From: an uncultured Lachnospiraceae bacterium
GTDB taxonomy: Bacteria; Bacillota; Clostridia; Lachnospirales; Lachnospiraceae
Reading direction: 5' to 3'
DNA length: 6,695 bases
Assembly: GCA_949935685.1 (NCBI GenBank)
Contig: CATLGN010000088.1
Coordinates: 1 to 6,695, forward strand
Part shown: piece after piece, positions 1-6,106 of the stretch
How positions within the stretch are numbered: position 1 is the stretch's first letter
How the letters are laid out: each line of letters opens with the position of its first letter
Program-made: the position numbers and the translations under genes
Notes under the pieces: model-generated
What the model was told of the DNA's origin: nothing
Database searches by the model: none
The model's input: the letters and a program-made list of their open reading frames with translations, nothing else

Positions 1-147
1 TCCATATTGGGCGGAAATCATCCGGCTACAGTAATAGATTCCCCTCTTTATCAACGGATAACCCGGATAGAAGTCATTCTGGGCTTCGAGATTGATGATC
101 AAACGAATCAGTTCCCCGGATACAGGAGCTGTCGCAAGAAACGCCAC
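1..147 (-). pseudogene. Fragment of Rpn-family PD-(D/E)XK nuclease / putative transposase, 5'-truncated
   Basis: The minus strand from about 147 down to the window edge reads as an open frame of 49 codons. It contains GELIRLIINLEAQNDFYPGY followed by a segment with IKRGIYYCSRMISAQYG. This matches my memory of the core of Rpn/PDDEXK_2 proteins, where the I-N-x-E-x-Q stretch holds part of the nuclease active site and is followed by a YPGY..RG.YY..R segment. In intact family members this block lies well inside the protein, after an N-terminal region. Here a TAG stop (148-150) lies directly upstream in the same frame, a TAA follows further up (181-183), and the other two frames are also interrupted. 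The N-terminal part is therefore missing. The codon at 145-147 is GTG, but I see no good ribosome site for it. The gene continues off the left edge, so its 3' state is unknown. Family call fairly sure; pseudogene status likely. Confidence 0.6.
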
Positions 148-236
148 CTATATCTTTTTCAGTTCTTCAGAATAACCAGCTTATTTTGGAAAACAAAGCA
201 GAACACCTATTCGGGAACCTATATTCTTTTTCGCCT
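148..236. other. AT-rich spacer between rlmH and the nuclease remnant
   Basis: This 89-base stretch has no supportable gene. On the minus strand all three frames are interrupted by stops between the rlmH stop and the nuclease fragment. A weak imperfect inverted repeat (AGAATA near 222-227 against TGTTCT near 199-204, minus strand) is followed by TTTGTTTT (190-197). It is too poor to call a terminator with confidence. The stretch is visibly more AT-rich than the genes to its right, fitting decayed or inserted DNA. Confidence 0.5.
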
Positions 237-722
237 TTACTTATGATACGGCTGTCCGTTTATAATCCGATACCCTCTGTAAATCTGTTCCAACAAGATA
301 ACGCGCATCAACTGATGGGGAAAGGTCAAATCCGAAAAGCTGAGTTTCATATCTGCCCGCCGGCTTACTGCGCCGTCCAGTCCCAAAGAGCCGCCGATTA
401 CAAACTGTATATGACTTTTTCCCTCCAGGCCGGCTTTTTCCAGCATATGCGCAAAGGCAGGAGAATCCATTCTCCTGCCGGCAATTTCCAAAGTCACCAC
501 CCATGCGTCCGGTTTCACCCGGGCCAAAAGACGCTGCCCTTCTTTTTTTCGAATCTGTTCCTCCAGTGCAGGCGCCGCACCGTCCGGCGTCATCTCGTCG
601 GAAACTTCCACCACTTCCGTCTTGCAGTAACGGGATAACCGCTTTTCATATTCCGCTGCCGCCTCCCGGTAAAAACGTTCCCGGATCTTTCCGACACAGA
701 GAATCGTAATCTTCATCGCCAT
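237..722 (-). CDS. rlmH: 23S rRNA (pseudouridine(1915)-N(3))-methyltransferase RlmH
   Basis: RlmH is a small SPOUT-class methyltransferase. It uses S-adenosylmethionine to methylate N3 of pseudouridine 1915 in helix 69 of 23S rRNA, on assembled ribosomes in the cytoplasm. The 161-residue product is close to the family's usual length of about 159. The signature blocks are all visible: MKITILCVGKI at the N-terminus (3-13), the SAM-knot loop FVIGGSLGL (107-115), LSFSDLTFPHQLMR (127-140), and the conserved tail ending in NGQPYHK (155-161). The start at 722 is preferred because GAGG lies 11 bases upstream and overlaps the upstream gene's stop; a second ATG at 716 would give MKIT and is the alternative. 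It follows the zinc-ribbon gene by only 6 bases, so translation is probably coupled. It appears complete and normal. Function is assigned from strong family recognition. Confidence 0.96.
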   Translation of the reverse strand: MAMKITILCVGKIRERFYREAAAEYEKRLSRYCKTEVVEVSDEMTPDGAAPALEEQIRKKEGQRLLARVKPDAWVVTLEIAGRRMDSPAFAHMLEKAGLEGKSHIQFVIGGSLGLDGAVSRRADMKLSFSDLTFPHQLMRVILLEQIYRGYRIINGQPYHK

Positions 723-728
723 ATTGTT

Positions 729-1385
729 TCATGCCTCAAAAATCTCTGCATAGAGTTCTTCGATCAGATTATCCAGAAATCCGTCCTCAAGATTGACGAA
801 ACTCTGTGCGATCTGTTCTTTCATATATGCCGTCCGCCTGAAATAGTTTTCTTCCTCAGAAAATGTTCCGTCAGGCAAACTGGCGTCAACCCGTCCGGCA
901 TCCAGATTTTCCCTGCTACAATTCATAATTTCTTCTTTGACGTTGCTTTCTGTCAGCGCTTTTTTCTTAAAAATTCCGGCGGACTGTATGGAACGGACTC
1001 CAATAACAAGAAAAATCAGGAACATGGCGCCCATGACGCCATAGCTTAAGACAGCCGCGCTGCCCCGCAGTTGAAACGGGAGCACGCCGGCGGCGGATAA
1101 AATCACCGCCAGAAGACCGATCCCGCCGATAACGGTCAGCGTATAGCCGGAATCTTTACAGTCTGCCGCTTTCTGTGCATTGTCCTTATAAACGCCCCGG
1201 GAAAGGGCCACGCGCTCTGTCTCCGGCTGCGTCTCCGGTTCATCCAAACCACTGTCATCCGAAAAATTATCTGCCGCCTCCGCTTCTCCCGCTGCTTCGG
1301 TCAGACTTTCCACCAGCTCGCTGCCGCAGTCGGCGCATACCGTAATCCCTTCCACATATTCATTTTTACACTTCGGACACCACAT
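729..1385 (-). CDS. Zinc-ribbon membrane protein of unknown function (two predicted helices)
   Basis: I do not recognise a function. The 218-residue product begins with a zinc-ribbon pattern, CPKC (3-6) and CADC (17-20), a likely structural metal site. An acidic, low-complexity linker follows (about 24-58), then two hydrophobic segments likely to span the membrane (about 81-103 and 108-131). A polar C-terminal part (about 138-218) has a conserved-looking acidic end, [10 protein letters not shown]. Basic residues (RSIQ..FKKKA) follow helix 2, consistent with both termini in the cytoplasm. The start is supported by GGGAGG 10 bases upstream (1396-1401) and AAGGAG at 1388-1393. It lies 54 bases after nfnB and 6 bases before rlmH, so it is probably in the same transcript. 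A similar N-terminal ribbon (CxxC, 10 residues, CxxC) occurs in the 472-residue protein at 3794-5212, but the rest of the two proteins is unlike. Confidence 0.85.
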   Translation of the reverse strand: MWCPKCKNEYVEGITVCADCGSELVESLTEAAGEAEAADNFSDDSGLDEPETQPETERVALSRGVYKDNAQKAADCKDSGYTLTVIGGIGLLAVILSAAGVLPFQLRGSAAVLSYGVMGAMFLIFLVIGVRSIQSAGIFKKKALTESNVKEEIMNCSRENLDAGRVDASLPDGTFSEEENYFRRTAYMKEQIAQSFVNLEDGFLDNLIEELYAEIFEA

Positions 1386-1410
1386 GGCTCCTTATCCTCC
1401 CTGACTTACA

Positions 1411-1424
1411 CGCGACAAATCGCG
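1411..1424. repeat. Short perfect inverted repeat in the nfnB to zinc-ribbon gene gap
   Basis: CGCGA (1411-1415), a four-base loop CAAA, and TCGCG (1420-1424) can form a five-pair, GC-rich hairpin in the 54-base gap. No U-tract follows on the transcribed (minus) strand, so it is not a standard intrinsic terminator for this operon. It sits just upstream of the next gene's ribosome site and could modestly affect mRNA stability or translation, or be chance. Confidence 0.35.
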
Positions 1425-1439
1425 CAACACGATTCGTTT

Positions 1440-2828
1440 TTATTTACCACGCAGGTACTCGTCGATTCCCTGTGCAGCCGCTTTGCCGGCTCCCATAGCC
1501 AAAATTACGGTGGCTGCGCCGGTAACGGCATCGCCGCCGGCGAAAACGCCTTCTTTCGTCGTCCGGCCGCGTTCCTCATCCGCTATAATGCATTTCCATC
1601 GATTGACTTCCAGCCCTTCGGTCGTCGACGAAATAAGCGGATTGGGAGAAGTCCCCAGAGACATGATCACCATATCCACATCAATCACGAACTCGGAACC
1701 CGGAACCGTTACCGGGCGTCTCCTGCCGGATTCATCCGGCTCTCCCAGTTCCATTCGGACACATTTGATCCCGTTGACCCAACCGTTTTCGTCGGCAAGA
1801 ATTTCGACCGGATTGGTCAATAAATCAAATATAATGCCTTCTTCTTTTGCATGGTGCACTTCTTCCACTCTGGCGGGAAGTTCTTCTTCACTTCTCCTAT
1901 ATACAATATGCACTTCGCTGCCCAGCCGAAGCGCTGTCCTTGCCGCATCCATAGCCACATTGCCGCCGCCTACAACGGCCACTTTTTTGCCATGCATAAT
2001 GGGTGTCGCCGCATTTTCATCAAACGCTTTCATCAGATTGCTTCTGGTCAGATATTCGTTCGCGGAAAATACCCCATTGGCCTGTTCGCCCGGTATTCCC
2101 ATAAACTTGGGAAGTCCGGCGCCGGAACCAATGAATACGGCGTCAAAGCCCTCCTCTTCCATCAGTTCATCAATGGTCGTGGACTTACCGATCACAACAT
2201 CCGTCTCGATCGTAACGCCCAGCTCTTTTACGTTTGCAATCTCACGGCGCACAACGGTTTCCTTGGGAAGACGAAATTCCGGGATACCGTAAACGAGCAC
2301 GCCGCCCGCTTCATGAAGCGCCTCGAAGATTGTCACATCATACCCCATCCTTGCCAGATCGCCGGCACAGGTCAGTCCGGCCGGGCCGGAACCGATCACG
2401 GCTACTTTTTTACCTTTCTTTTCTTTTGCCCCTTCCGGGCGGATCTGATGCTCTCCTGCCCAATCGGCCGCAAAACGCTCCAGCTTTCCGATGGAAATGG
2501 GCTCCCCTTTGATACCGCGAATGCACTTGCCCTCACACTGGCTCTCCTGCGGACATACCCGGCCGCATACCGCCGGCAGGGCGCTGGAACGGCTGAGAAT
2601 CCGATAGGCCTCCTCCATATTTCCGTTTTTAATCTGTTCGATAAAGCCCGGAATATCGATGGCTACCGGACAGCCTTTCACGCACTGTGCGTTTTTGCAG
2701 TTAATGCACCGCGCCGCCTCTGCCATTGCCTCTTCCTGATTATAACCCAGACACACTTCGTCAAAATTGCAGGCGCGCACAGCAGGTTCCTGCTCGCGCA
2801 CCGGTACTTTTTTCAATACATCCATCAT
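1440..2828 (-). CDS. nfnB: NADH-dependent ferredoxin:NADP+ oxidoreductase large subunit (NfnB-like, GltA/GltD-type flavoprotein)
   Basis: This 462-residue protein belongs to the glutamate-synthase small-subunit-like flavoproteins. In anaerobes with an adjacent NfnA-type partner it forms NfnAB, a cytoplasmic flavin-based electron-bifurcating enzyme coupling NADPH oxidation to reduction of NAD+ and ferredoxin (reversible). Visible features: two four-cysteine groups for [4Fe-4S] clusters (C41, C44, C49, C53 and C88, C92, C98, C102); an FAD-binding Rossmann motif VIGSGPAGL (144-152); an NADP(H)-type second Rossmann motif VAVVGGGNVAMDAA (283-296) followed by RR (311-312); and the C-terminal FAD motif GVFAGGDAVTGAAT (427-440). 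Length fits NfnB and GltD-like proteins (about 460-470). Its start overlaps the nfnA stop in ATGA. Such proteins are often annotated as glutamate synthase small subunit (gltA/gltD), but no glutamate synthase large subunit is in the window. The NfnA neighbour makes Nfn the better call; a related sulfide dehydrogenase (SudA) role cannot be excluded. Confidence 0.9.
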   Translation of the reverse strand: MMDVLKKVPVREQEPAVRACNFDEVCLGYNQEEAMAEAARCINCKNAQCVKGCPVAIDIPGFIEQIKNGNMEEAYRILSRSSALPAVCGRVCPQESQCEGKCIRGIKGEPISIGKLERFAADWAGEHQIRPEGAKEKKGKKVAVIGSGPAGLTCAGDLARMGYDVTIFEALHEAGGVLVYGIPEFRLPKETVVRREIANVKELGVTIETDVVIGKSTTIDELMEEEGFDAVFIGSGAGLPKFMGIPGEQANGVFSANEYLTRSNLMKAFDENAATPIMHGKKVAVVGGGNVAMDAARTALRLGSEVHIVYRRSEEELPARVEEVHHAKEEGIIFDLLTNPVEILADENGWVNGIKCVRMELGEPDESGRRRPVTVPGSEFVIDVDMVIMSLGTSPNPLISSTTEGLEVNRWKCIIADEERGRTTKEGVFAGGDAVTGAATVILAMGAGKAAAQGIDEYLRGK

Positions 2829-3715
2829 CTGTCACCTCCGCAGTTTCCGCACCCGCCATGATGGGTGTCGCCTTCCTGTAGCTTCAAAAGAGCTCTGCCC
2901 TCCGCTGTTTTGTATATTTGCTGTCGTTTCATCGCCTGATCAAAATCCACCTTGTGACCGTCGAATTCCGGCCCGTCCACACAGGCGAATTTCACTTCGC
3001 CGCCTACGGTGACACGGCATGCGCCGCACATGCCTGTTCCGTCCACCATAATCGGATTCAGGCTCACCACCGTGGGGATATGTAACTGCTCCGTCATCTT
3101 ACATACAAATTTCATCATAATCATCGGTCCGATGGCGATGCAGACATCATAGGTTTTTCCCTCTTTTTCCACCAAATCCTGTATCGTCTGCGTCACCATG
3201 CCGCTTCTGCCATAAGAACCGTCGTTGGTCGTAACATACAGATTGCCTGCGACCGCTTTCATCTCATCTTCCAGTATCAGCAGTTCTTTTGTCTTGGCGC
3301 CCACGATGACATCCGCCGCCACACCGTTTTCATGCAGCCACTTCACCTGCGGATACACAGGCGCCGTGCCTACGCCCCCGGCCACAAACAATATCTTTTT
3401 CTGTTTCAGAACTTCTTTGTCCTCGGCGATCAGTTCGGAAGCACAGCCGAGCGGTCCGACAAAATCGCGGAAACTGTCGCCTGCACGCAGAGCCGCCATG
3501 CGCTTTGTCTCAGCGCCCACTCCCTGAAAAACGATGGTCACAGTGCCGGCTTCCCTGTCATAATCGCAAATCGTCAACGGAATCCGTTCTCCCGCATCAT
3601 CCATCCGTACAATTACAAACTGTCCCGGCCAACACGATTTTGCAACTCTTTTTGCTTCCACAACCATCAAATAGATATTTTCCGTCAATTCTCTGGCTTC
3701 CAAAATCTGAAACAT
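2825..3715 (-). CDS. nfnA: NADH-dependent ferredoxin:NADP+ oxidoreductase small subunit (NfnA-like, FAD/[2Fe-2S])
   Basis: This 296-residue protein is the ferredoxin-NADP reductase-type partner of NfnB, related to PyrK and SudB. In NfnAB the NfnA subunit carries FAD and a [2Fe-2S] cluster and handles NAD(H). Visible features: an FAD-binding beta-barrel with RIPLTICDYD (44-53); a nucleotide-binding segment VAGGVGTAPVYPQ (111-123); and a cluster motif DGTGMCGACRV (225-235) with C245 after it. D225, C230, C233 and C245 fit the unusual one-Asp, three-Cys ligation known for NfnA. The tail is HHGGCGNCGGDR (285-296), with an extra CxxC. The start at 3715 is chosen because GGGAGG lies 8 bases upstream and MFQILEA begins the conserved fold; the frame stays open to 3778, but those 21 extra residues (MYFPPGYFII...) lack a ribosome site and overlap the likely promoter. 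It is directly followed, with overlap, by nfnB. Confidence 0.91.
   Translation of the reverse strand: MFQILEARELTENIYLMVVEAKRVAKSCWPGQFVIVRMDDAGERIPLTICDYDREAGTVTIVFQGVGAETKRMAALRAGDSFRDFVGPLGCASELIAEDKEVLKQKKILFVAGGVGTAPVYPQVKWLHENGVAADVIVGAKTKELLILEDEMKAVAGNLYVTTNDGSYGRSGMVTQTIQDLVEKEGKTYDVCIAIGPMIMMKFVCKMTEQLHIPTVVSLNPIMVDGTGMCGACRVTVGGEVKFACVDGPEFDGHKVDFDQAMKRQQIYKTAEGRALLKLQEGDTHHGGCGNCGGDR
2832..2839 (-). promoter_or_regulatory. Strong ribosome binding site for nfnB inside the nfnA 3' end
   Basis: The minus strand reads GGAGGTGA here, a very strong Shine-Dalgarno sequence, within the last codons of nfnA (Gly-Gly-Asp). Two in-frame ATGs follow, at 2828 and 2825. GGAGG is 6 bases from the first and 9 from the second, so either Met could be the start and the difference is one residue. 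The first overlaps the nfnA stop as ATGA, suggesting translational coupling of the two subunits. Confidence 0.8.
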
Positions 3716-3723
3716 ATACTTTT

Positions 3724-3729
3724 CCTCCC
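3724..3729 (-). promoter_or_regulatory. Ribosome binding site deciding the nfnA start
   Basis: The minus strand reads GGGAGG, 8 bases before the ATG at 3715. It supports that start over the longer in-frame ATG at 3778, which has no comparable site in front of it. Confidence 0.75.
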
Positions 3730-3749
3730 ATTTTTTCATTCGCTTCTCT

Positions 3750-3778
3750 ATGATAAAGTATCCCGGCGGAAAATACAA
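3750..3778 (-). promoter_or_regulatory. Possible sigma-A promoter upstream of nfnAB
   Basis: On the minus strand TTGTAT (3773-3778) and TATCAT (3750-3755) are 17 bases apart, the ideal spacing for a housekeeping promoter. The -10 box matches TATAAT at five of six positions; the -35 box matches TTGACA at only three of six. It lies in the longest gap of the operon (78 bases between the upstream stop and nfnA), about 34 bases before the nfnA ATG. It could give nfnAB-rlmH its own transcript in addition to readthrough from fhs-folD. No clear terminator separates it from the upstream gene. Prediction by eye only. Confidence 0.4.
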
Positions 3779-3793
3779 TCATAAATTCGATTT

Positions 3794-5212
3794 TCAGAAT
3801 GAAATCACCGAATAGTGACCGTCATCGTCAATCGCAGCCGTGTACAGTTCTCCCGTTTCCCCGTCCACACAGTACATGTTGCCGGTTCTCGTATTAACGC
3901 CTGTCGGATCTTCGTAATATTCTATCATCAGAAAATAGTTTTTTTCATTGATGGCGATGGCGCTGCTGCACACGTACAGATTCCGCCCGCCTTTCCCCGG
4001 CACGGAGCAGTCGGTATCCCCGACAATCCCTTTCTCCATCAGACCCACAATCAGCAGATTCATAGCGCTCTGTAAATCAAGCGAAGACTGGAATGAAAAG
4101 GCATAATCCCGTTTTACCACCTCACTGGCGGCGCCGTCCGCGCTATAAGAAATAAACTGGTAAGAACTGCCGCCAATTGGCATGGCAATCGGATTGTTAT
4201 AGGCAATGCTGTCTCTGGTCGGCGTACTGCCGTCTACCGTATAATAGACCTGCTCCCCTTTCGGCACCGTGACCGAAATCATCTGCGGCTGGTTGTATTC
4301 CCCGGAATCCGGTGTCACCTCCGGCTCATGCGCCTTGTCAATATGGATCTGATAAATCTGTACCGATGTCTCGCTTTTGATTCCATATTCATTGATAAAA
4401 AAAGCTTTTACCGTATAGATCCCGTCATCCAGCACAATCGAATTCCGATAGACCGTACTTTTTTCACTCGGTTCTTTGCCGTCCAGTGTATAATACACCG
4501 TCCCCGCCGTATTGGTCGTGAGCTTCAGCGATATAATCTCCTCATACGTTCCCTGCGGATAGCTGAACTGCGGCGGGTTGGCAATGTATTTCGTAAACGC
4601 ATTCATAATCTTGTCGGAATTGCTGGAGCGGATCAACGCCTCAATCGCCCTGTAGTCCTCCGCTTTCTCATAAATACCAATCAGATTCCGGTACGCGTCC
4701 TCATTCTCTCTGTCATTTGCAATAATATCCTGAAACGTGGTGACGGCATTTTTTTCCTGCCCGTCCAGAACATAGTATTCTCCCAGTCTGTTGCGAATGT
4801 CCATATTGGCGCTGTCCAGATCGACGGCGCGCAGCGTATACTCAATCGCTTTGGCATACTTTTTTTCCGCCGCATACGCTTCGGCCCTGGAAAGCTGCGT
4901 TTCCAGACTGCCCATCTGACCGGAGACAAAAATCCCCAATCCCAGCGCCGCAATCAGGCAGACGGCCGTCAGAATACTGTAAAACCGCAGTCTGCCTGCA
5001 TTTTTTTCTCTCCTTTGCTGCTGCCTCTTTGCCGCGTCTTCCTGCTCTCCCGGCATCTCATCCGCCAGCTCACTTGTGATTTCCTCCAGCGCACCGATAA
5101 TCTTTTCTTCGATTTCCGGCTCAAAATCGGGCACCATCTTTATTTCATAACCGCAGTCAGGGCAGTACAGCTTGCCCTCTTCCAACTCTCGTCCGCAGTT
5201 GACACATTTCAT
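3794..5212 (-). CDS. Zinc-ribbon, TPR and tandem chitobiase-repeat membrane protein of unknown function
   Basis: No function can be assigned to this 472-residue protein, but its layout is clear. An N-terminal zinc ribbon has C3, C6, C17 and C20. An acidic helix-rich linker (29-60) and a basic stretch (62-76) lead into one membrane helix (about 76-97). The basic stretch before the helix suggests the ribbon is cytoplasmic and the rest lies outside. Residues about 103-195 look like TPR helices (SRAEAYAAEKKYAKAIEYTL..., then GEYYVLDGQEKNAVTTFQDI). Two chitobiase/beta-hexosaminidase C-terminal-type repeats follow, marked by VYYTLDGKEPSEKSTVY (239-255) and VYYTVDGSTPTRDSIAY (322-338), 83 residues apart. 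The final segment (375-472) resembles nothing I recognise. These repeats are a beta-sandwich module common in surface proteins; no catalytic domain is visible, so hydrolase activity is unsupported. The start has AAGGGG 8 bases upstream, and folD ends 18 bases before. Confidence 0.88.
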   Translation of the reverse strand: MKCVNCGRELEEGKLYCPDCGYEIKMVPDFEPEIEEKIIGALEEITSELADEMPGEQEDAAKRQQQRREKNAGRLRFYSILTAVCLIAALGLGIFVSGQMGSLETQLSRAEAYAAEKKYAKAIEYTLRAVDLDSANMDIRNRLGEYYVLDGQEKNAVTTFQDIIANDRENEDAYRNLIGIYEKAEDYRAIEALIRSSNSDKIMNAFTKYIANPPQFSYPQGTYEEIISLKLTTNTAGTVYYTLDGKEPSEKSTVYRNSIVLDDGIYTVKAFFINEYGIKSETSVQIYQIHIDKAHEPEVTPDSGEYNQPQMISVTVPKGEQVYYTVDGSTPTRDSIAYNNPIAMPIGGSSYQFISYSADGAASEVVKRDYAFSFQSSLDLQSAMNLLIVGLMEKGIVGDTDCSVPGKGGRNLYVCSSAIAINEKNYFLMIEYYEDPTGVNTRTGNMYCVDGETGELYTAAIDDDGHYSVISF

Positions 5213-5230
5213 AACGGCGTCCCCTTCTCT

Positions 5231-6073
5231 CTATGTGAAAGATATAGCCTGTAAACAGTTTTCCATCAGCATGGCGATCGTCATGGGGCCCACGCCGCCC
5301 GGCACCGGCGTAATGGCGCCGCACACGTCCCTGACATCCTCAAAATCCACATCGCCGCACAGTCTGCCGTTCTCCTGTCTGTGAATCCCCACATCAATGA
5401 CAACGGCGCCCTCTTTGATATATTCCCGGTTGATAAACTTCGGCTTCCCGATCGCAACGACCAGAATATCCGCCTGTCTGCAGACTTCCCGCAAATCCTT
5501 TGTCCGGGAATGCGCCACGGTAACGGTCCCGTTTTCCCGCAGCAGCAAAATTGCCGCCGGTTTTCCCACAATATTGCTCCTGCCGACCACAACGCACCTT
5601 TTTCCGGCAATTTCAACGCCGGAGCGCTTCAAAAGCTGAATAATCCCCGCCGGCGTACAAGAGACAAACCCCGGTTCGCCGATGCAGAGCGCCCCCACAT
5701 TCATGGGATGAAACCCGTCCACATCCTTTTCCGGGGATATGGCGCGTATCACACGGTCCTCATCGATATGGGCCGGCAGCGGCAGCTGCACAAGAATACC
5801 GTGACAGGAATCCATCCCGTTCAGCTTCTCAACCAGCGCCAACAATTCTTCCTCTGTCGTCTCTGCCGGCAGCTCATAGGCAAGGGACTGTATTCCCACA
5901 TAAGCGCAGGCTTTTTTCTTATTGTTTACATATACACGCGAAGCGGGATCTTCTCCCACCTGAATAACCGCCAGTGTAATCTCTTTTCCCTCCCGTCGAA
6001 GGGCCTCGACCTTCTGCTTTACTTCCTCTTTGATTTGTGCGGAAATTGCTTTTCCATCTATGATTTTCGCCAT
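5231..6073 (-). CDS. folD: Bifunctional methylenetetrahydrofolate dehydrogenase / methenyltetrahydrofolate cyclohydrolase FolD
   Basis: FolD interconverts 10-formyl-THF, 5,10-methenyl-THF and 5,10-methylene-THF in the cytoplasm, usually with NADP(H). The 280-residue length is typical. Catalytic residues are present: Y48 and K52 in [13 protein letters not shown]96 in GILVQLPLP, and D119 in [12 protein letters not shown], matching Y50, K54, Q98 and D121 of the E. coli enzyme with a constant offset of two. The dinucleotide site is [18 protein letters not shown] (161-178). The C-terminal family signature [15 protein letters not shown] spans 257-271 or so. AGGAGG lies 10 bases before the ATG. It follows fhs by 33 bases, fitting a one-carbon operon that in acetogens is the methyl branch of the Wood-Ljungdahl pathway and in other bacteria serves purine and thymidylate synthesis. 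Cofactor (NADP versus NAD) cannot be settled by eye. Confidence 0.97.
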   Translation of the reverse strand: MAKIIDGKAISAQIKEEVKQKVEALRREGKEITLAVIQVGEDPASRVYVNNKKKACAYVGIQSLAYELPAETTEEELLALVEKLNGMDSCHGILVQLPLPAHIDEDRVIRAISPEKDVDGFHPMNVGALCIGEPGFVSCTPAGIIQLLKRSGVEIAGKRCVVVGRSNIVGKPAAILLLRENGTVTVAHSRTKDLREVCRQADILVVAIGKPKFINREYIKEGAVVIDVGIHRQENGRLCGDVDFEDVRDVCGAITPVPGGVGPMTIAMLMENCLQAISFT

Positions 6074-6106
6074 ATTCCCTTTTCCTCCTGTAAAGCCGAA
6101 ACCATA

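Noticed and set aside
183..236. Intrinsic terminator after rlmH
   Set aside because: The only inverted repeat is short and imperfect, and the T-rich run is broken and separated from it.
186..638. 150-codon plus-strand open frame opposite rlmH
   Set aside because: It lies antisense to the clearly recognised rlmH gene, has no family resemblance and has low-quality composition. It is a shadow frame.
1851..2861. 336-codon plus-strand open frame opposite nfnB
   Set aside because: Despite its length it is fully antisense to nfnB, whose cluster and Rossmann motifs are unambiguous. The plus-frame protein shows no recognisable domain.
3716..3778. N-terminal extension of nfnA by 21 residues
   Set aside because: The extension has no ribosome site, overlaps the putative promoter and precedes the family's usual N-terminus.
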